DNA of 64,000 nt from Arachidicoccus rhizosphaerae (GCF_900107765.1 NZ_FNQY01000005.1:172195-236194), one strand, 5' to 3'; positions 36,846-46,401 are shown, counted from the stretch's first letter. The notes: generated by a model from the sequence alone, not told the origin. Numbers and translations: made by a program.

Positions 36846-38015
36846 TTAACGGTCAATGGCCGTTCTGTCTACCGGTAACTGTTCACTGGAAGAAGAATTA
36901 GTATCTAACAGATTATTAAAGCATTCCTGTAATATCTGGTCCTTCTTTTTCATAAACTGGTCTGTTTTACCGTCCGGCAAATGCAGGTCGTAAAACTGTC
37001 CGTCTGAAAGTGCCTTATCGAAATTAGGATTAATCTTATCAAAATCCTTCACATTGATATTCAAGACCTTGCAAATTGCTTCTTTCTTATAGATACCCTT
37101 GATTCTAACCACGTTGGTGTTTCCAACCAGCTCAATAACTTCATTTCCGTTTTCATTAGCGGCCAGCTCCTCTTTTAATTTCTTGGTTTCCTTGGCGCTC
37201 ATTGTCGTTATTCCACCACTACCTTCGAAGAAGTAATGGGTGCTGATGAATTTCTTGACATGGTTGCGGGTTTCCTGTGGTAAATAATACTGTACCTTCC
37301 AGAAATCCTTACTACCACCGGCAGCCTTAATGGCCTTATTTACACCGCCTACACCGGCATTATATGCTGCAATTGTAAGCAGCCAGTCATTATACTTATC
37401 ATGTAAGGAAGTCAGCAATTTTGCTGCAGCTTCCGTACTCCTGGTTAAATCAGTTCTGTAATCATGTCCATTTTTAACCAGGCCATATCTCACTGCTTCA
37501 TCAGGCATCAGTTGCCAGTATCCTAAAGCACCGGAACGCATTCTAAGATGTGCATGTAAGCTGCTTTCGATAACTGCCAGATATTTTAACTGGGTAGGGA
37601 GATGATTTTCTTCCAGAATTCTGTCCATGGTCGCAAACATACCTTTGGCGGAAGACTTCATTCTGGTTAAATCCGTATATTCTCTACGTATATAACTATC
37701 TGCAAAATCTTCAACCTTGTTGTTTAAATCGACTTTAACATCGGATAAATCTATGGCAGCAGGTTTAACACCTTCTGTGGTAGGATCCAAGGTAACCGGT
37801 TTGGTCTTGGGCAGAAGGCTTACAAAACCTTTAGGGCCTTTTGCTTTTAATTTTGTGTCTTTACCCGGTGCAGGAAGCAAATCACCAGTATAACTATTGG
37901 TGAATGACATCATTGACAGTGCAAAGCCCCCCATCAGCACGAGGCCAATAAGATACTTAATACCTGTCAAGGTCAAAAAATTCTCCTTTATCCGGGAAAC
38001 TAAACTCCGCTTCAT
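36846..38015 (-). CDS. Lytic transglycosylase (SLT/MltD-like)
   Basis: The 389-residue protein has an N-terminal membrane segment (about 18-38) and a periplasmic SLT domain with catalytic glutamate in LAVIESSLHAH. The supporting motifs are GALGYWQLMPDEAVRYGL and TIAAYNAGVGGVNKAI. After about residue 295 comes a LysM-like stretch (VVRIKGIYKKEAICKVLNINVKDFDKINPNF). It should cleave peptidoglycan glycan strands to anhydromuropeptides. It is transcribed alone toward the strong hairpin at 36757..36801. Confidence 0.9.
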   Translation of the reverse strand: MKRSLVSRIKENFLTLTGIKYLIGLVLMGGFALSMMSFTNSYTGDLLPAPGKDTKLKAKGPKGFVSLLPKTKPVTLDPTTEGVKPAAIDLSDVKVDLNNKVEDFADSYIRREYTDLTRMKSSAKGMFATMDRILEENHLPTQLKYLAVIESSLHAHLRMRSGALGYWQLMPDEAVRYGLVKNGHDYRTDLTRSTEAAAKLLTSLHDKYNDWLLTIAAYNAGVGGVNKAIKAAGGSKDFWKVQYYLPQETRNHVKKFISTHYFFEGSGGITTMSAKETKKLKEELAANENGNEVIELVGNTNVVRIKGIYKKEAICKVLNINVKDFDKINPNFDKALSDGQFYDLHLPDGKTDQFMKKKDQILQECFNNLLDTNSSSSEQLPVDRTAIDR

Positions 38016-38180
38016 TCATTTTTTTTTCGTTACAAAACCTCCCCTGGTTCAGCATTTGACTGAACTTCGGGCTTAACTTAGAAAAAATGCGTCTGCATTA
38101 ATCCTGAACGGTATTACCTCATAATCAAGGTAAACCGGATGCAAAGAAGCTGTTTGATGAGGACTGTTCGTATATAATTC

Positions 38181-39632
38181 TTAATGTTTGCCTTCTGATT
38201 GCATCAATTGATCTGAAAGAGCTAGCAAAGATAACTCTTTTAATTGATCTGACATCACCTGTATACCAAAAGGTATGCCATCATTTGTGCGAAAAAGCGG
38301 CAACGAAATTCCCGGGATTCCCACTAAATTGGCAAAAACGGTATAAATATCAGCCAGATACATCTCGGTAGCATCTCCCTGCTTTTCCCCTAATTTAAAC
38401 GCTACACAGGGGGCATTGGGAGAAATCAATGCGTCGTAATTGTTAAAAATTTCCTGAGATTTCTGAGACAGTAATCTTCTAATTTGCTGGGCTTTAGCAA
38501 AGTACGCATCAAAATAAAACGCACTAAGAACAAAAGTTCCTAACATAATTCTTTTTTTCACTTCCCGACCAAAGCCTTCACTCCGGTTCTTCTTATAAAA
38601 CGCTGTTAAATCTTCGGTTTTTTCGGCTGTCTGGTGCCCGAATTTCACTCCGTCATAACGCGATAAGTTGGTAGAGGCTTCAGCCGTCGTCAGGACATAA
38701 TAGGTAGGCACCACATAATCAAGCAGTTCAAAATCTATGGCGGTAACACTGTGTCCTGCTGCCGTTAAACGGTCGATTAAACCCGTAATGGCTGATTTAA
38801 TTTCAGGGTCCAGGCTCGGATGCTCCAGCGCCTGTCTGAAATAAGCCAGTTTATATTTTTTACCTGCGTTTCGCTCTTCAGACAGCAGGCTACTATAAGC
38901 TACTACCGGCTCCTGACTAACTGTACTATCCATGTCGTCTGCGCCGGCTATGACTTCCAGTATCAGTGCTGCATCAGGAATATTAATAGAGAAAATACCA
39001 ATCTGGTCAAAAGTAGAGGCGTAGGCAATCAATCCATACCTGGAAATACGGCCATACGAAGGTTTTAAGCCTACCACGCCGCAAAAATCAGCAGGCTGTC
39101 TCACAGAGCCGCCTGTATCGCTGCCCAGACTAACCATGCAAAGTCCTGCCTGTACAGCCACAGCTGAACCTCCGGAAGAGCCGCCCGGGACTCTTGTATT
39201 ATCCGCATCATTTAATACCGGGCCGTATGCAGAATGCTCATTACTGGATCCCATGGCAAACTCATCACAATTTTGCCTGCCAATAATAATCGCTCCTTCT
39301 GCCAATAAACGATCTACCACCGTTGCATTATAAACAGCGGTATATCCGGACAGCATTTTAGAGCTGGCGGTAAGATCGTGACCTTTATAACTAATCACAT
39401 CTTTTAAACCTACAACAACTCCGTGAAGCCTGCCTAAAGGAGCGCCACTCTGGCGCTGCTCATCCAGCTGACGGGCGCGGTCGAGCGCCTCGGATTCAAA
39501 TACTTCCAGAAAAGCATGCAGATGCTGTTTTTCGGCTATGCGACATAAAAAATGATTTACAGCCTCCTCGCAACTGGTGCGTTGGTGCTGTAAATCATCT
39601 AAATAACTTTCAATAGATGTAAAACTAAACAG
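38181..39632 (-). CDS. gatA: Glu-tRNA(Gln) amidotransferase subunit A, non-canonical start
   Basis: GatA releases ammonia from glutamine to amidate Glu-tRNA(Gln). The Ser-cisSer-Lys triad is present: Lys77 in GLKDV, the cis-Ser in SDTGGSVRQP and the nucleophile region GGSSGGSAVAVQ. The frame opens after a TAA and reads F-S-F-T-S-I-E-S-Y-L, matching family N-termini, but no ATG, GTG or TTG occurs until GTG at 39398, which lies just after the catalytic lysine. I place the start at CTG 39632 (483 residues, normal length). ATA at 39644, six bases after a GGAG, is an alternative. No gatB or gatC gene is adjacent. Confidence 0.85.
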   Translation of the reverse strand: MFSFTSIESYLDDLQHQRTSCEEAVNHFLCRIAEKQHLHAFLEVFESEALDRARQLDEQRQSGAPLGRLHGVVVGLKDVISYKGHDLTASSKMLSGYTAVYNATVVDRLLAEGAIIIGRQNCDEFAMGSSNEHSAYGPVLNDADNTRVPGGSSGGSAVAVQAGLCMVSLGSDTGGSVRQPADFCGVVGLKPSYGRISRYGLIAYASTFDQIGIFSINIPDAALILEVIAGADDMDSTVSQEPVVAYSSLLSEERNAGKKYKLAYFRQALEHPSLDPEIKSAITGLIDRLTAAGHSVTAIDFELLDYVVPTYYVLTTAEASTNLSRYDGVKFGHQTAEKTEDLTAFYKKNRSEGFGREVKKRIMLGTFVLSAFYFDAYFAKAQQIRRLLSQKSQEIFNNYDALISPNAPCVAFKLGEKQGDATEMYLADIYTVFANLVGIPGISLPLFRTNDGIPFGIQVMSDQLKELSLLALSDQLMQSEGKH

Positions 39633-39755
39633 AACGGCAAATATTTATAGCTCCGCCCTTAAGGACAGTGCATGTATGAATAATAACATCATTGCTGACC
39701 CAAAAGAACTGTCTGTTAATCTATTAAGCAGCAATTGTACAATCTCAATCTATCG

Positions 39756-39809
39756 AAGGTGCAGGAGCGCTGAATTAGGTGTTTCCTAATGGATGCTCCT
39801 GAGAACCTT
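39756..39809. repeat. Extended inverted repeat between gatA and tatA
   Basis: Nested arms AAGGT/ACCTT, CAGGAGC (39762..39768)/GCTCCTG (39795..39801) and ATTAGG (39774..39779)/CCTAAT (39785..39790) build one long interrupted hairpin just after the tatA stop. No T run follows on the minus strand, so it may be a weak terminator or an mRNA-stabilising structure. Confidence 0.6.
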
Positions 39810-39815
39810 ACACCT

Positions 39816-40058
39816 TTATTTATCCGTAACAGTATCTACCGGTTCAATGGTTTCAACTGCTTTGGTAGTGGTTGTTTTAGGTTGATCCTTGTCCTTCATC
39901 CCTTCTTCCAACTCTTTACGAACGCTGTCTTTAGCATCATTGAATTCACGTACGCCTTTACCCAGACCACGCATAAATTCAGGAATTTTACGGCTTCCGA
40001 AAAGAACCAGGATGACTACTGCAATTAATAATATTTCTGAAAATCCAATATCTCCCAT
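39816..40058 (-). CDS. tatA: Twin-arginine translocase subunit TatA/TatE
   Basis: The 80-residue protein shows the TatA pattern: a short hydrophobic helix (SEILLIAVVILVLFGSRKIPEFMRGLG), the FGxxKIPE hinge, an amphipathic helix and a charged, threonine-rich tail. It forms the pore component for export of folded proteins. No tatC gene is nearby. It has its own -7 element. Confidence 0.95.
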   Translation of the reverse strand: MGDIGFSEILLIAVVILVLFGSRKIPEFMRGLGKGVREFNDAKDSVRKELEEGMKDKDQPKTTTTKAVETIEPVDTVTDK

Positions 40059-40086
40059 GATTTGATTTTTATAATTATGTGAACTA

Positions 40087-40094
40087 CAAAGATA
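40087..40094 (-). promoter_or_regulatory. -7 element of tatA
   Basis: On the minus strand TATCTTTG is an exact match, 28 bases before the ATG. No -33 TTTG is seen. Confidence 0.5.
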
Positions 40095-40169
40095 GTTTTT
40101 TTATTGAACTGAAAAACTTTGACTTTATTTTTTAACAGCGGTCCGTGCCATGCCGGTTTACGCCGGTCA

Positions 40170-41243
40170 TTAAGCGATTTGACCCATATGTTTCAAAAAG
40201 CTGACATGCGATATAAAGGCCTGATACATACGTTTATATTCAATATATGTAACGTTATATTCCTTACAGGCCTGCTTGACAATTTTATTGATAGCCGGGT
40301 AATGTACGTGGGAGATTTTGGGAAACAGATGATGTTCCACCTGGAAATTCAGTCCGCCGACATACCAGGAGATAATTTTACTGTTGGTAGCAAAATTAGC
40401 GGTAGTTTTTAACTGATGAACAGCCCACTCGTCCTGCAGTTTACCTGTGGCCACATCCGGCATCGGGAATTCCGTATCTTCAACAGTATGTGCTAATTGG
40501 AAAACCACACTTAAGATAAGGCCGGCTGTCAAAGAAAAGATCAGATATCCGATGATCCATTTTTCAAAGCCAAGTCTGACAATAGGGATAACAATGAATA
40601 AGGTATAATATACTACCTTAAAACCCCAGAATAAAATATGATCCACAGGCTTCATTTTTTTGAGGGGCATTTCTCCGATTTTGCGACTAAAATATTTTTT
40701 ATAATCGCTGAGCAGCGTCCAGTATATGTGTAAAATGGAATAAAACATCCAAAAATACAAATGCTGAAACTTATGCATTTTATATTTTTTCTGAGTGGAA
40801 GCCATCCTTAAGAAAGGCTTGGCATCAATATCATCATCCACCCCATCAATATTGGTAAAAGCATGATGAATAATATTATGTTTCATATTCCACATAAACT
40901 GGCTGGCACCTACGATTTCAGCAGAGTAGGCAGCAATTTTATTAACCGCAGGCGATTTACTGAAGCTGCCATGGCCTCCATCGTGCATCACATTAAATCC
41001 AACACCCGAAATCAGGGCGCCGATGGCCACGCACAGAAGGATATCCAGCCAGATATTAGCTGGTGTAAAGAATACAGCCTGAATATAACAATAAATCAAG
41101 GCGGCATATAAAATAATCGCCTTGCTATAAATACGAGCCCCACCCGTTACGCTTTGTCCGGTGGTGGCAAAATAGTCATTGATACGGTTTTTGAGTTCTA
41201 CATGAAAAGAATTGCCGCTCTTGGGAAATTTAGGTACTGCCAT
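40170..41243 (-). CDS. Membrane fatty acid desaturase
   Basis: The 357-residue protein has hydrophobic segments and the three histidine boxes of acyl-lipid desaturases: HDGGH, HNIIHH and QVEHH (in FQVEHHLFPKISHVHYP). The QxxHH form of the third box is typical of front-end/acyl-lipid desaturases. It introduces a double bond into membrane lipid acyl chains using a diiron centre. Electron donors are not encoded nearby. It lies 36 bases after bshB1 on the same strand, so the two are probably one transcript. Confidence 0.92.
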   Translation of the reverse strand: MAVPKFPKSGNSFHVELKNRINDYFATTGQSVTGGARIYSKAIILYAALIYCYIQAVFFTPANIWLDILLCVAIGALISGVGFNVMHDGGHGSFSKSPAVNKIAAYSAEIVGASQFMWNMKHNIIHHAFTNIDGVDDDIDAKPFLRMASTQKKYKMHKFQHLYFWMFYSILHIYWTLLSDYKKYFSRKIGEMPLKKMKPVDHILFWGFKVVYYTLFIVIPIVRLGFEKWIIGYLIFSLTAGLILSVVFQLAHTVEDTEFPMPDVATGKLQDEWAVHQLKTTANFATNSKIISWYVGGLNFQVEHHLFPKISHVHYPAINKIVKQACKEYNVTYIEYKRMYQAFISHVSFLKHMGQIA

Positions 41244-41279
41244 TTTTATAAGAATCCGTTGATTGTTGAAGTGAAAAGT

Positions 41280-41999
41280 TTAAAGAATGAATCGATCAAA
41301 ACTGCTGATACCCAGGGCTCTGGTTTTAATATACCCTTCCCCAAACTCAGCGCCGATTCTTTTGCCGAATAATCTGGCCCTTGCTTCCACACCTTGCATA
41401 AATTGTGGTTTAGAGATATAGGTCTGTACCCCGTCTCCCGCTACGACATTAAACTGTGTGGTATAACTCAGAATCGATTCCTGCCTCTGTTCAAATGTAT
41501 CTGTAATATCAAATATAAAATCCGGTTCGATATAATCATCCTGAATGTAATGATATAAATGCTTGGGCCTCCAGGCCGCTTGCGGCTGACCTTCCAGGCT
41601 TGTTTCTATACGGATTAATCCGGACAGAAATGCCGCTTCTTTCACCAGTTGAGAGCTGCGACCATGATCCGGATGACGATCATGGGGCGCATTGCAAATC
41701 AACACTTCCGGCTGATATTTGCGGATAGCCGTTATCACCTTCAGGGTATTTTCCTGATTAATCTGGAAAAATCCATCGGCCATGCCCAGATTTTCTCTGG
41801 CAGATAACCCTAAAATCCTGCTGGCCGCTTCCGCCTCAGCTTTTCTGGTCTCCGGTGTTCCTCTGGAACCCAGCTCCCCTTTTGTAAGATCTACTACCGC
41901 TACCTTCTTGCCCTCTTTTACAGAGGCTATTAATGCTCCGCCACAGCCTAATTCTACATCATCTGGATGAACACCAACGGCTAATATATCTACTTTCAT
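41280..41999 (-). CDS. bshB1: Bacillithiol biosynthesis deacetylase BshB1
   Basis: The 239-residue PIG-L family zinc enzyme deacetylates GlcNAc-malate in bacillithiol synthesis. Metal motifs are HPDDVELGCGG near the N-terminus and HDRHPDHGRSS in the middle. TKGELGSRGTPETRKAEAE is the BshB1 signature loop. No bshA or bshC is in the window. A -7 element precedes it, and the desaturase gene follows closely. Confidence 0.93.
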   Translation of the reverse strand: MKVDILAVGVHPDDVELGCGGALIASVKEGKKVAVVDLTKGELGSRGTPETRKAEAEAASRILGLSARENLGMADGFFQINQENTLKVITAIRKYQPEVLICNAPHDRHPDHGRSSQLVKEAAFLSGLIRIETSLEGQPQAAWRPKHLYHYIQDDYIEPDFIFDITDTFEQRQESILSYTTQFNVVAGDGVQTYISKPQFMQGVEARARLFGKRIGAEFGEGYIKTRALGISSFDRFIL

Positions 42000-42033
42000 T
42001 AATATTTATTATTCTGATACGCACAAAACTGGT

Positions 42034-42041
42034 CAAAGATA
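42034..42041 (-). promoter_or_regulatory. -7 element of bshB1
   Basis: TATCTTTG on the minus strand is an exact consensus match, 34 bases before the ATG. No -33 element is found at normal spacing. Confidence 0.48.
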
Positions 42042-42076
42042 CCGCATTTTGTCAAAAAGGAGACTTAAAGTTAGGA

Positions 42077-42709
42077 TTAATAACCATAATAAGCAGCAGC
42101 CTGTTGGGCCAGAATCTCTATGGAACGGTCATCGCGTGCACCGTCATAGGTCTGTTTTAGTGAGGACCCAAAGATTTTGGCCACGCCCTGGTAAACGACA
42201 GCAGAAAAATCACCTTTATATTCATCGATGATTTCATAACAGCTGTTACCGGTTTCTCTGTTGATGAGTTTCATGAGGACTTTACCCTGATAGACGGATA
42301 AGTTTTTCAGTTTACTGGAGAATTTATCTTTCAGCTCCTTTTCATGAGCCTTAATTATTTTTTTACGTTTATGCTTATTGGTCACACCAACCAGCTCCTG
42401 ATTAATCTGATTAATGACCGATCCCGCCGCTTTGGCATAAGGATAGGTAACATAGACGGCATTTTTAAGGCGTCCCCAGGCCTGATAATATTTGCGCCAT
42501 TTGGCGGTCATTTGGGCAAACAGATAGAGCGGTTCCAGATCGCTGGTCGGAACGGGAATCCCTGTCTCTGTAAAAGTTAATTCTACCCGAATGGTGTCAT
42601 AGGGTCCTATCTGCAGTGAGGATGAAAGCTGCTGGGCACCACTGTTCTTACCGATAAGTAGGATACTTATCAGGATAAGTGGGTGCATTATTTTGCTAAC
42701 TGCTTTCAT
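42077..42709 (-). CDS. DUF4294 domain protein, secreted
   Basis: The 210-residue protein has a signal peptide (MKAVSKIMHPLILISILLIGKNSGAQ) and a DUF4294 domain (about 35-190, with PLYLFAQMTAKWRKYYQAWGRL, then VYVTYPYAKAAGSVINQINQEL). The family is confined to Bacteroidota and its role is unknown. The open frame runs 26 codons further upstream, but those residues precede the signal peptide and overlap the likely promoter (TATTTTTG at 42757..42750 on the minus strand), so the ATG at 42709 is preferred. Confidence 0.85.
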   Translation of the reverse strand: MKAVSKIMHPLILISILLIGKNSGAQQLSSSLQIGPYDTIRVELTFTETGIPVPTSDLEPLYLFAQMTAKWRKYYQAWGRLKNAVYVTYPYAKAAGSVINQINQELVGVTNKHKRKKIIKAHEKELKDKFSSKLKNLSVYQGKVLMKLINRETGNSCYEIIDEYKGDFSAVVYQGVAKIFGSSLKQTYDGARDDRSIEILAQQAAAYYGY

Positions 42710-42824
42710 TTGAGATACGTCTATAAAAGTAATAGAATTCTTTAATCTGCAAAAATAAACGCTAATTATTTTGCGAACATCCCTCATTTCGTTAAAACCC
42801 GTCCCAATAAAACGTTATTTAATT

Positions 42825-42832
42825 TACATTTG
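42825..42832 (+). promoter_or_regulatory. -7 element directly before holA
   Basis: TACATTTG is an exact consensus match ending five bases before the ATG at 42837. Transcription from it would give a leaderless or nearly leaderless message. Confidence 0.48.
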
Positions 42833-42836
42833 CGAC

Positions 42837-43832
42837 ATGGCCCTGGAAAAAATTATCAGTGATTGGCAAAAAGGAAGTTTTAAACCTATCTACCTGTTAG
42901 AAGGAGATGAATCCTATTATATTGACCAAATCGTCAATTACGCAGAGAAAAAGCTGCTGACCGAGTCAGAAGCAGGCTTTAATCTGACCATTTTTTATGG
43001 TCGGGACGCCTCCTGGACCGATGTGGCCAATGCCTGTAAGCGGTTTCCTATGTTTGCAGAAAGACAGGTTGTACTGCTCAAAGAGGCGCAATCCATGCGG
43101 GATATCGCCAAACTGGAGTCTTATTGCGAGAAACCTCAGCCAAGTACCATACTGATTATCAGTCATAAAGAGAAAAAACTGGATTCCAGAACCAGGCTCA
43201 GCAAGCTCATAAAGAAAAATGGGGAAATCGCCACTTTCAAAAAGATCCCGGATTATAAATTACCAGAATGGATTACCGGTCGTATCAGGGAACTCGGCTA
43301 TGAGGCTACTCCTAAAACCATCATGTTGCTGGCCGACCATATAGGCACGGATCTTTCCAGGATAGATAATGAACTTAATAAACTGGCTATCAATCTAAAA
43401 GACCGAAAAACCATTACCGAGGACGATATTGAGACCTATATCGGCATCAGTAAAGACTATAATGTATTTGAACTTCAACGAGCGGTAGCCAGTAAGAATT
43501 TACCCCGGGCCATCAGCATTCTTCAATTTTTTGCCAAAAACCCTAAGGCAACCCCTGTTCAGGTTATTTTACCTACGCTATATGGATTCTTCGCCAAGAC
43601 ATCCATGGTTTTTAATGCAGGTAATAGTGAGGCCGCTGTGGCCAGCGCCCTGGGTGTAGCTCCTTTTTTCGCAAAAGATTATCTGGCGGCAGCCAGACTA
43701 TACGGGTCAGGAGGCGTTGACAAAAGCATTCTGTTGCTTCACAACTTCAACTTGAAAGGGGTGGGTGTCAATAATGGCGGCGCTTCGGAAAGCGACCTGT
43801 TGAAAGAATTAGTCACAAAAATCATTTTGTAA
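42837..43832 (+). CDS. holA: DNA polymerase III subunit delta
   Basis: The 331-residue protein is the delta (wrench) subunit of the clamp loader. The N-terminal segment KGSFKPIYLLEGDESYYIDQIVNYAE and the central AAA+-like lid (AEKKLLTESEAGFNLTIFYG, LADHIGTDLSRIDNELNKL) match the family. It lacks a working Walker A site, as expected for delta. A longer frame begins 22 codons upstream and is rejected because MALEKIISDWQ is the normal start. It converges with recQ, with only 24 bases between the stops. Confidence 0.92.
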   Translation: MALEKIISDWQKGSFKPIYLLEGDESYYIDQIVNYAEKKLLTESEAGFNLTIFYGRDASWTDVANACKRFPMFAERQVVLLKEAQSMRDIAKLESYCEKPQPSTILIISHKEKKLDSRTRLSKLIKKNGEIATFKKIPDYKLPEWITGRIRELGYEATPKTIMLLADHIGTDLSRIDNELNKLAINLKDRKTITEDDIETYIGISKDYNVFELQRAVASKNLPRAISILQFFAKNPKATPVQVILPTLYGFFAKTSMVFNAGNSEAAVASALGVAPFFAKDYLAAARLYGSGGVDKSILLLHNFNLKGVGVNNGGASESDLLKELVTKIIL

Positions 43833-43856
43833 TGCCGGCCGGACCCGGCCCTGCCA

Positions 43857-45593
43857 TTACCGCAGATAATCTGCCTGCGCCTTGCAATTATCGCAGATGC
43901 CGCAGGGTTCCTCCAAGGACTGGCCAAAATAAGCGGCCAGCATACCGGCGCGGCATTTTTGCCGCTGCCCCACATAACGCAGCAACATATCCAGGCGCCA
44001 AACATACCATTTTTTACGCTGCGCATAATGCCCATGATTGAATGACAGGTATTTAGCCGGTGCCCTGCCTGTCAAAAAATGCACCTGAGGCAGACTCCGG
44101 GCTGGCAGATACTGAATAAAGCCGGCTTGATTTAATGCGAACATGATTTTCCTAAGCCTGGACTCATCCAAATATAATTGCCAGGCCATCTGGCCTTCCC
44201 TTATGGTTACCGGTTCAATAAATATATTTTCATAATGTCGCATCAGGTAATCCAGCACTTCCCCCGGCTCTTTAACACCCTGACAATAGGAATCTATTTC
44301 TGCGCGGGAAGCCGTCATTTTTATTTTAGAAGGCAAATAGACCTGTTCTAAATATGATATTAATCCGGACTGCTCCAGTGACCTTAAAATACTATGGACC
44401 TGGAGCGGATTCCATTTAAATTTCAAAGAAAAATCTGCTATCTGAAAACTATAAAATCTGTCCTCGCCTACACCAACCGGCAATTGCAGATAATCCGCTA
44501 AATCCTGATAAAACTGCTGAATCACTTCAAAATCCGGATAAATCAATTCCGGCATTTTTTCAAGCTGCGCCTGATCGGCCCCTGTATATAATAAAACCGC
44601 TTTAGCGGCCAAACCATCTCTGCCCCCACGGCCTGCCTGCTGGTAATAAGACTCCAGATTATCTGTAAGTCCGTAATGCACAACCAGCCGGACATCGGGC
44701 TTATCAATCCCCATCCCAAAAGCGCTGGTACAAACCATAATAGAAGGATTATTTTCCACCCAGCCCAACCAGCGTTTTTCTTTTATTTGACTTTCCAGAC
44801 CTGCATGGTAAAATGCTGCAGGATAACCTAAGGATATTAAATGGGCGGCTAACTGTTCTGTCAGCTTTCTGCTTCTGGCATAAATCAGGACACTTTGCCC
44901 GTTATACTGTCTTAACAAATCAAACAACATTTCCTGCCGATGCTCCTCGTCCAGACATTCTGTAACATTGTAGCTAAGCTCCGGCCTTGAAAAACCCTGT
45001 GTTAAAACCACGGGGGCTTTCAGCATTAACTGCTCAACAATGTCTTTTTGTACCGCCGGTGTTGCGCTGGCTGTAAGCGCCAGACAGGGCACTCCTGGAA
45101 GTCCTCTGCGCAGGCTGCCTATTTTTAAATAGGCTGGCCTGAAATCATACCCCCATTCGGCAATACAATGCGCCTCGTCTACGACTAATAGCTGAATCTT
45201 TACTTCGCTGAGCATCTCCAGTAAATCCCGGGTCTCCAGCCTTTCTGCAGACACATACAAAAAACGGTAAAGCCCCTGCTCTACATCATCATAAATCCGG
45301 TTCAAGTCTTTTCTGCTTAAGCCACTATGTATAGCGGCAGCGGCTATCCCAATGCGGTTTAACCTTTCCACCTGATCCTGCATCAGGGCGATCAGCGGCG
45401 AGACGACCAGACAAATGCCTTCCTGCATCAGGGCAGGCAACTGAAAACAAATCGATTTGCCTCCCCCAGTGGGCATGATGGCCAGCACATCGCGCCCGGC
45501 CAGCACGGCCTCAATGACAGCGGATTGAATACCTCTCAGGCCGTCATAGCCCCAGTATTGTTTTAATATGCTTTCAATCCGGTTTGGGTTCAT
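43857..45593 (-). CDS. RecQ-type ATP-dependent DNA helicase, short form
   Basis: The 578-residue SF2 helicase has Walker A PTGGGKSICFQLPAL, DEAH box VVDEAHCIAEWGYDFRP, and motif VI QQAGRGGRDG. Near the C-terminus the zinc-binding cysteines CGICDNC close the protein. The HRDC domain of long RecQ proteins is absent, so this is the short form common beside a second RecQ in Bacteroidota. It unwinds 3'-5' at forks and recombination intermediates. Confidence 0.92.
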   Translation of the reverse strand: MNPNRIESILKQYWGYDGLRGIQSAVIEAVLAGRDVLAIMPTGGGKSICFQLPALMQEGICLVVSPLIALMQDQVERLNRIGIAAAAIHSGLSRKDLNRIYDDVEQGLYRFLYVSAERLETRDLLEMLSEVKIQLLVVDEAHCIAEWGYDFRPAYLKIGSLRRGLPGVPCLALTASATPAVQKDIVEQLMLKAPVVLTQGFSRPELSYNVTECLDEEHRQEMLFDLLRQYNGQSVLIYARSRKLTEQLAAHLISLGYPAAFYHAGLESQIKEKRWLGWVENNPSIMVCTSAFGMGIDKPDVRLVVHYGLTDNLESYYQQAGRGGRDGLAAKAVLLYTGADQAQLEKMPELIYPDFEVIQQFYQDLADYLQLPVGVGEDRFYSFQIADFSLKFKWNPLQVHSILRSLEQSGLISYLEQVYLPSKIKMTASRAEIDSYCQGVKEPGEVLDYLMRHYENIFIEPVTIREGQMAWQLYLDESRLRKIMFALNQAGFIQYLPARSLPQVHFLTGRAPAKYLSFNHGHYAQRKKWYVWRLDMLLRYVGQRQKCRAGMLAAYFGQSLEEPCGICDNCKAQADYLR

Positions 45594-45807
45594 CTGATTA
45601 TTTTAAACAAAAGGCATCACCTGAGAAAAAATCAAGGTATGCAGGCTGTCTCAGCCTGTCATACAAAATAAAGCATTATTCAGTAAACTCACTTCAGCAA
45701 AATGCTCCTCCCTGAAAAACAGTCATGCACATCCGGACAGTAGCCCAAAGGAAAGTACCGATGTCCTTCCATCAACAGCAATTGTATTACCTTTACGGCT
45801 AGATCCC

Positions 45808-46401
45808 ATGGCAAAATTGGTACTGCATATCAAAAATATGGTTTGTCCCCGCTGTGTACAGGCTGTAGAAGTTCTGGCAAAACAGTTAGGCTGGGACAAT
45901 GCCCAGGTGGACCTGGGCACTATTACATGGAAAGAAGATACATCCGGCAGCTCCATCAGTCCCGACAAAGCGCAGCTCGCTGTTTTTTCCAAAGAACTTC
46001 AGGCTCTGGGTTTTGAACTTATAGACACGCAAAAAGGCCGCCTCATAGAGCAAATAAAAAAGATTGTCATCAGCCTGGTCAGAAATGCAGACGGAGAAAA
46101 GCCCAAAGAAAATCTCTCTCAGATACTCTCCGGCAAACTTCACTATGATTACAACCACCTGAGCGCCATTTTCTCAGCTGCCGAAGGACAGACTATCGAA
46201 AAATATTATATCGCACAGCGCATAGAATTTGTCAAGGAATTGCTGGTATACGATGAACTCACCCTAAACCAGATTGCCTTTAATCTCGGATACAGCAGCA
46301 CAGCCCATCTGAGTGCCCAGTTTAAAAAAGTAACAGGGCTTACTGCGAGCCATTTTAAGCAGATTAAGGACAAAAAAAGGAAATTCCTGACAGACTTATA
46401 A
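45808..46401 (+). CDS. AraC-type regulator with an N-terminal heavy-metal-associated domain
   Basis: The 197-residue protein fuses two parts. Residues about 1-75 resemble an HMA metal-binding fold with a CPRC motif (Cys13, Cys16 in KNMVCPRCVQAVE). Residues about 95-197 form an AraC-type DNA-binding domain (GQTIEKYYIAQRIEFVKELLVYDELTLNQIAFNLGYSSTAHLSAQFKKVTG). I infer a copper or similar metal sensor that regulates copA, which starts 173 bases downstream on the same strand. No CueR or CsoR gene is nearby. Confidence 0.85.
   Translation: MAKLVLHIKNMVCPRCVQAVEVLAKQLGWDNAQVDLGTITWKEDTSGSSISPDKAQLAVFSKELQALGFELIDTQKGRLIEQIKKIVISLVRNADGEKPKENLSQILSGKLHYDYNHLSAIFSAAEGQTIEKYYIAQRIEFVKELLVYDELTLNQIAFNLGYSSTAHLSAQFKKVTGLTASHFKQIKDKKRKFLTDL

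Noticed and set aside
38181..39398. GTG at 39398 as the start of gatA
   Set aside because: It lies directly after the catalytic lysine and would remove about 78 conserved residues.
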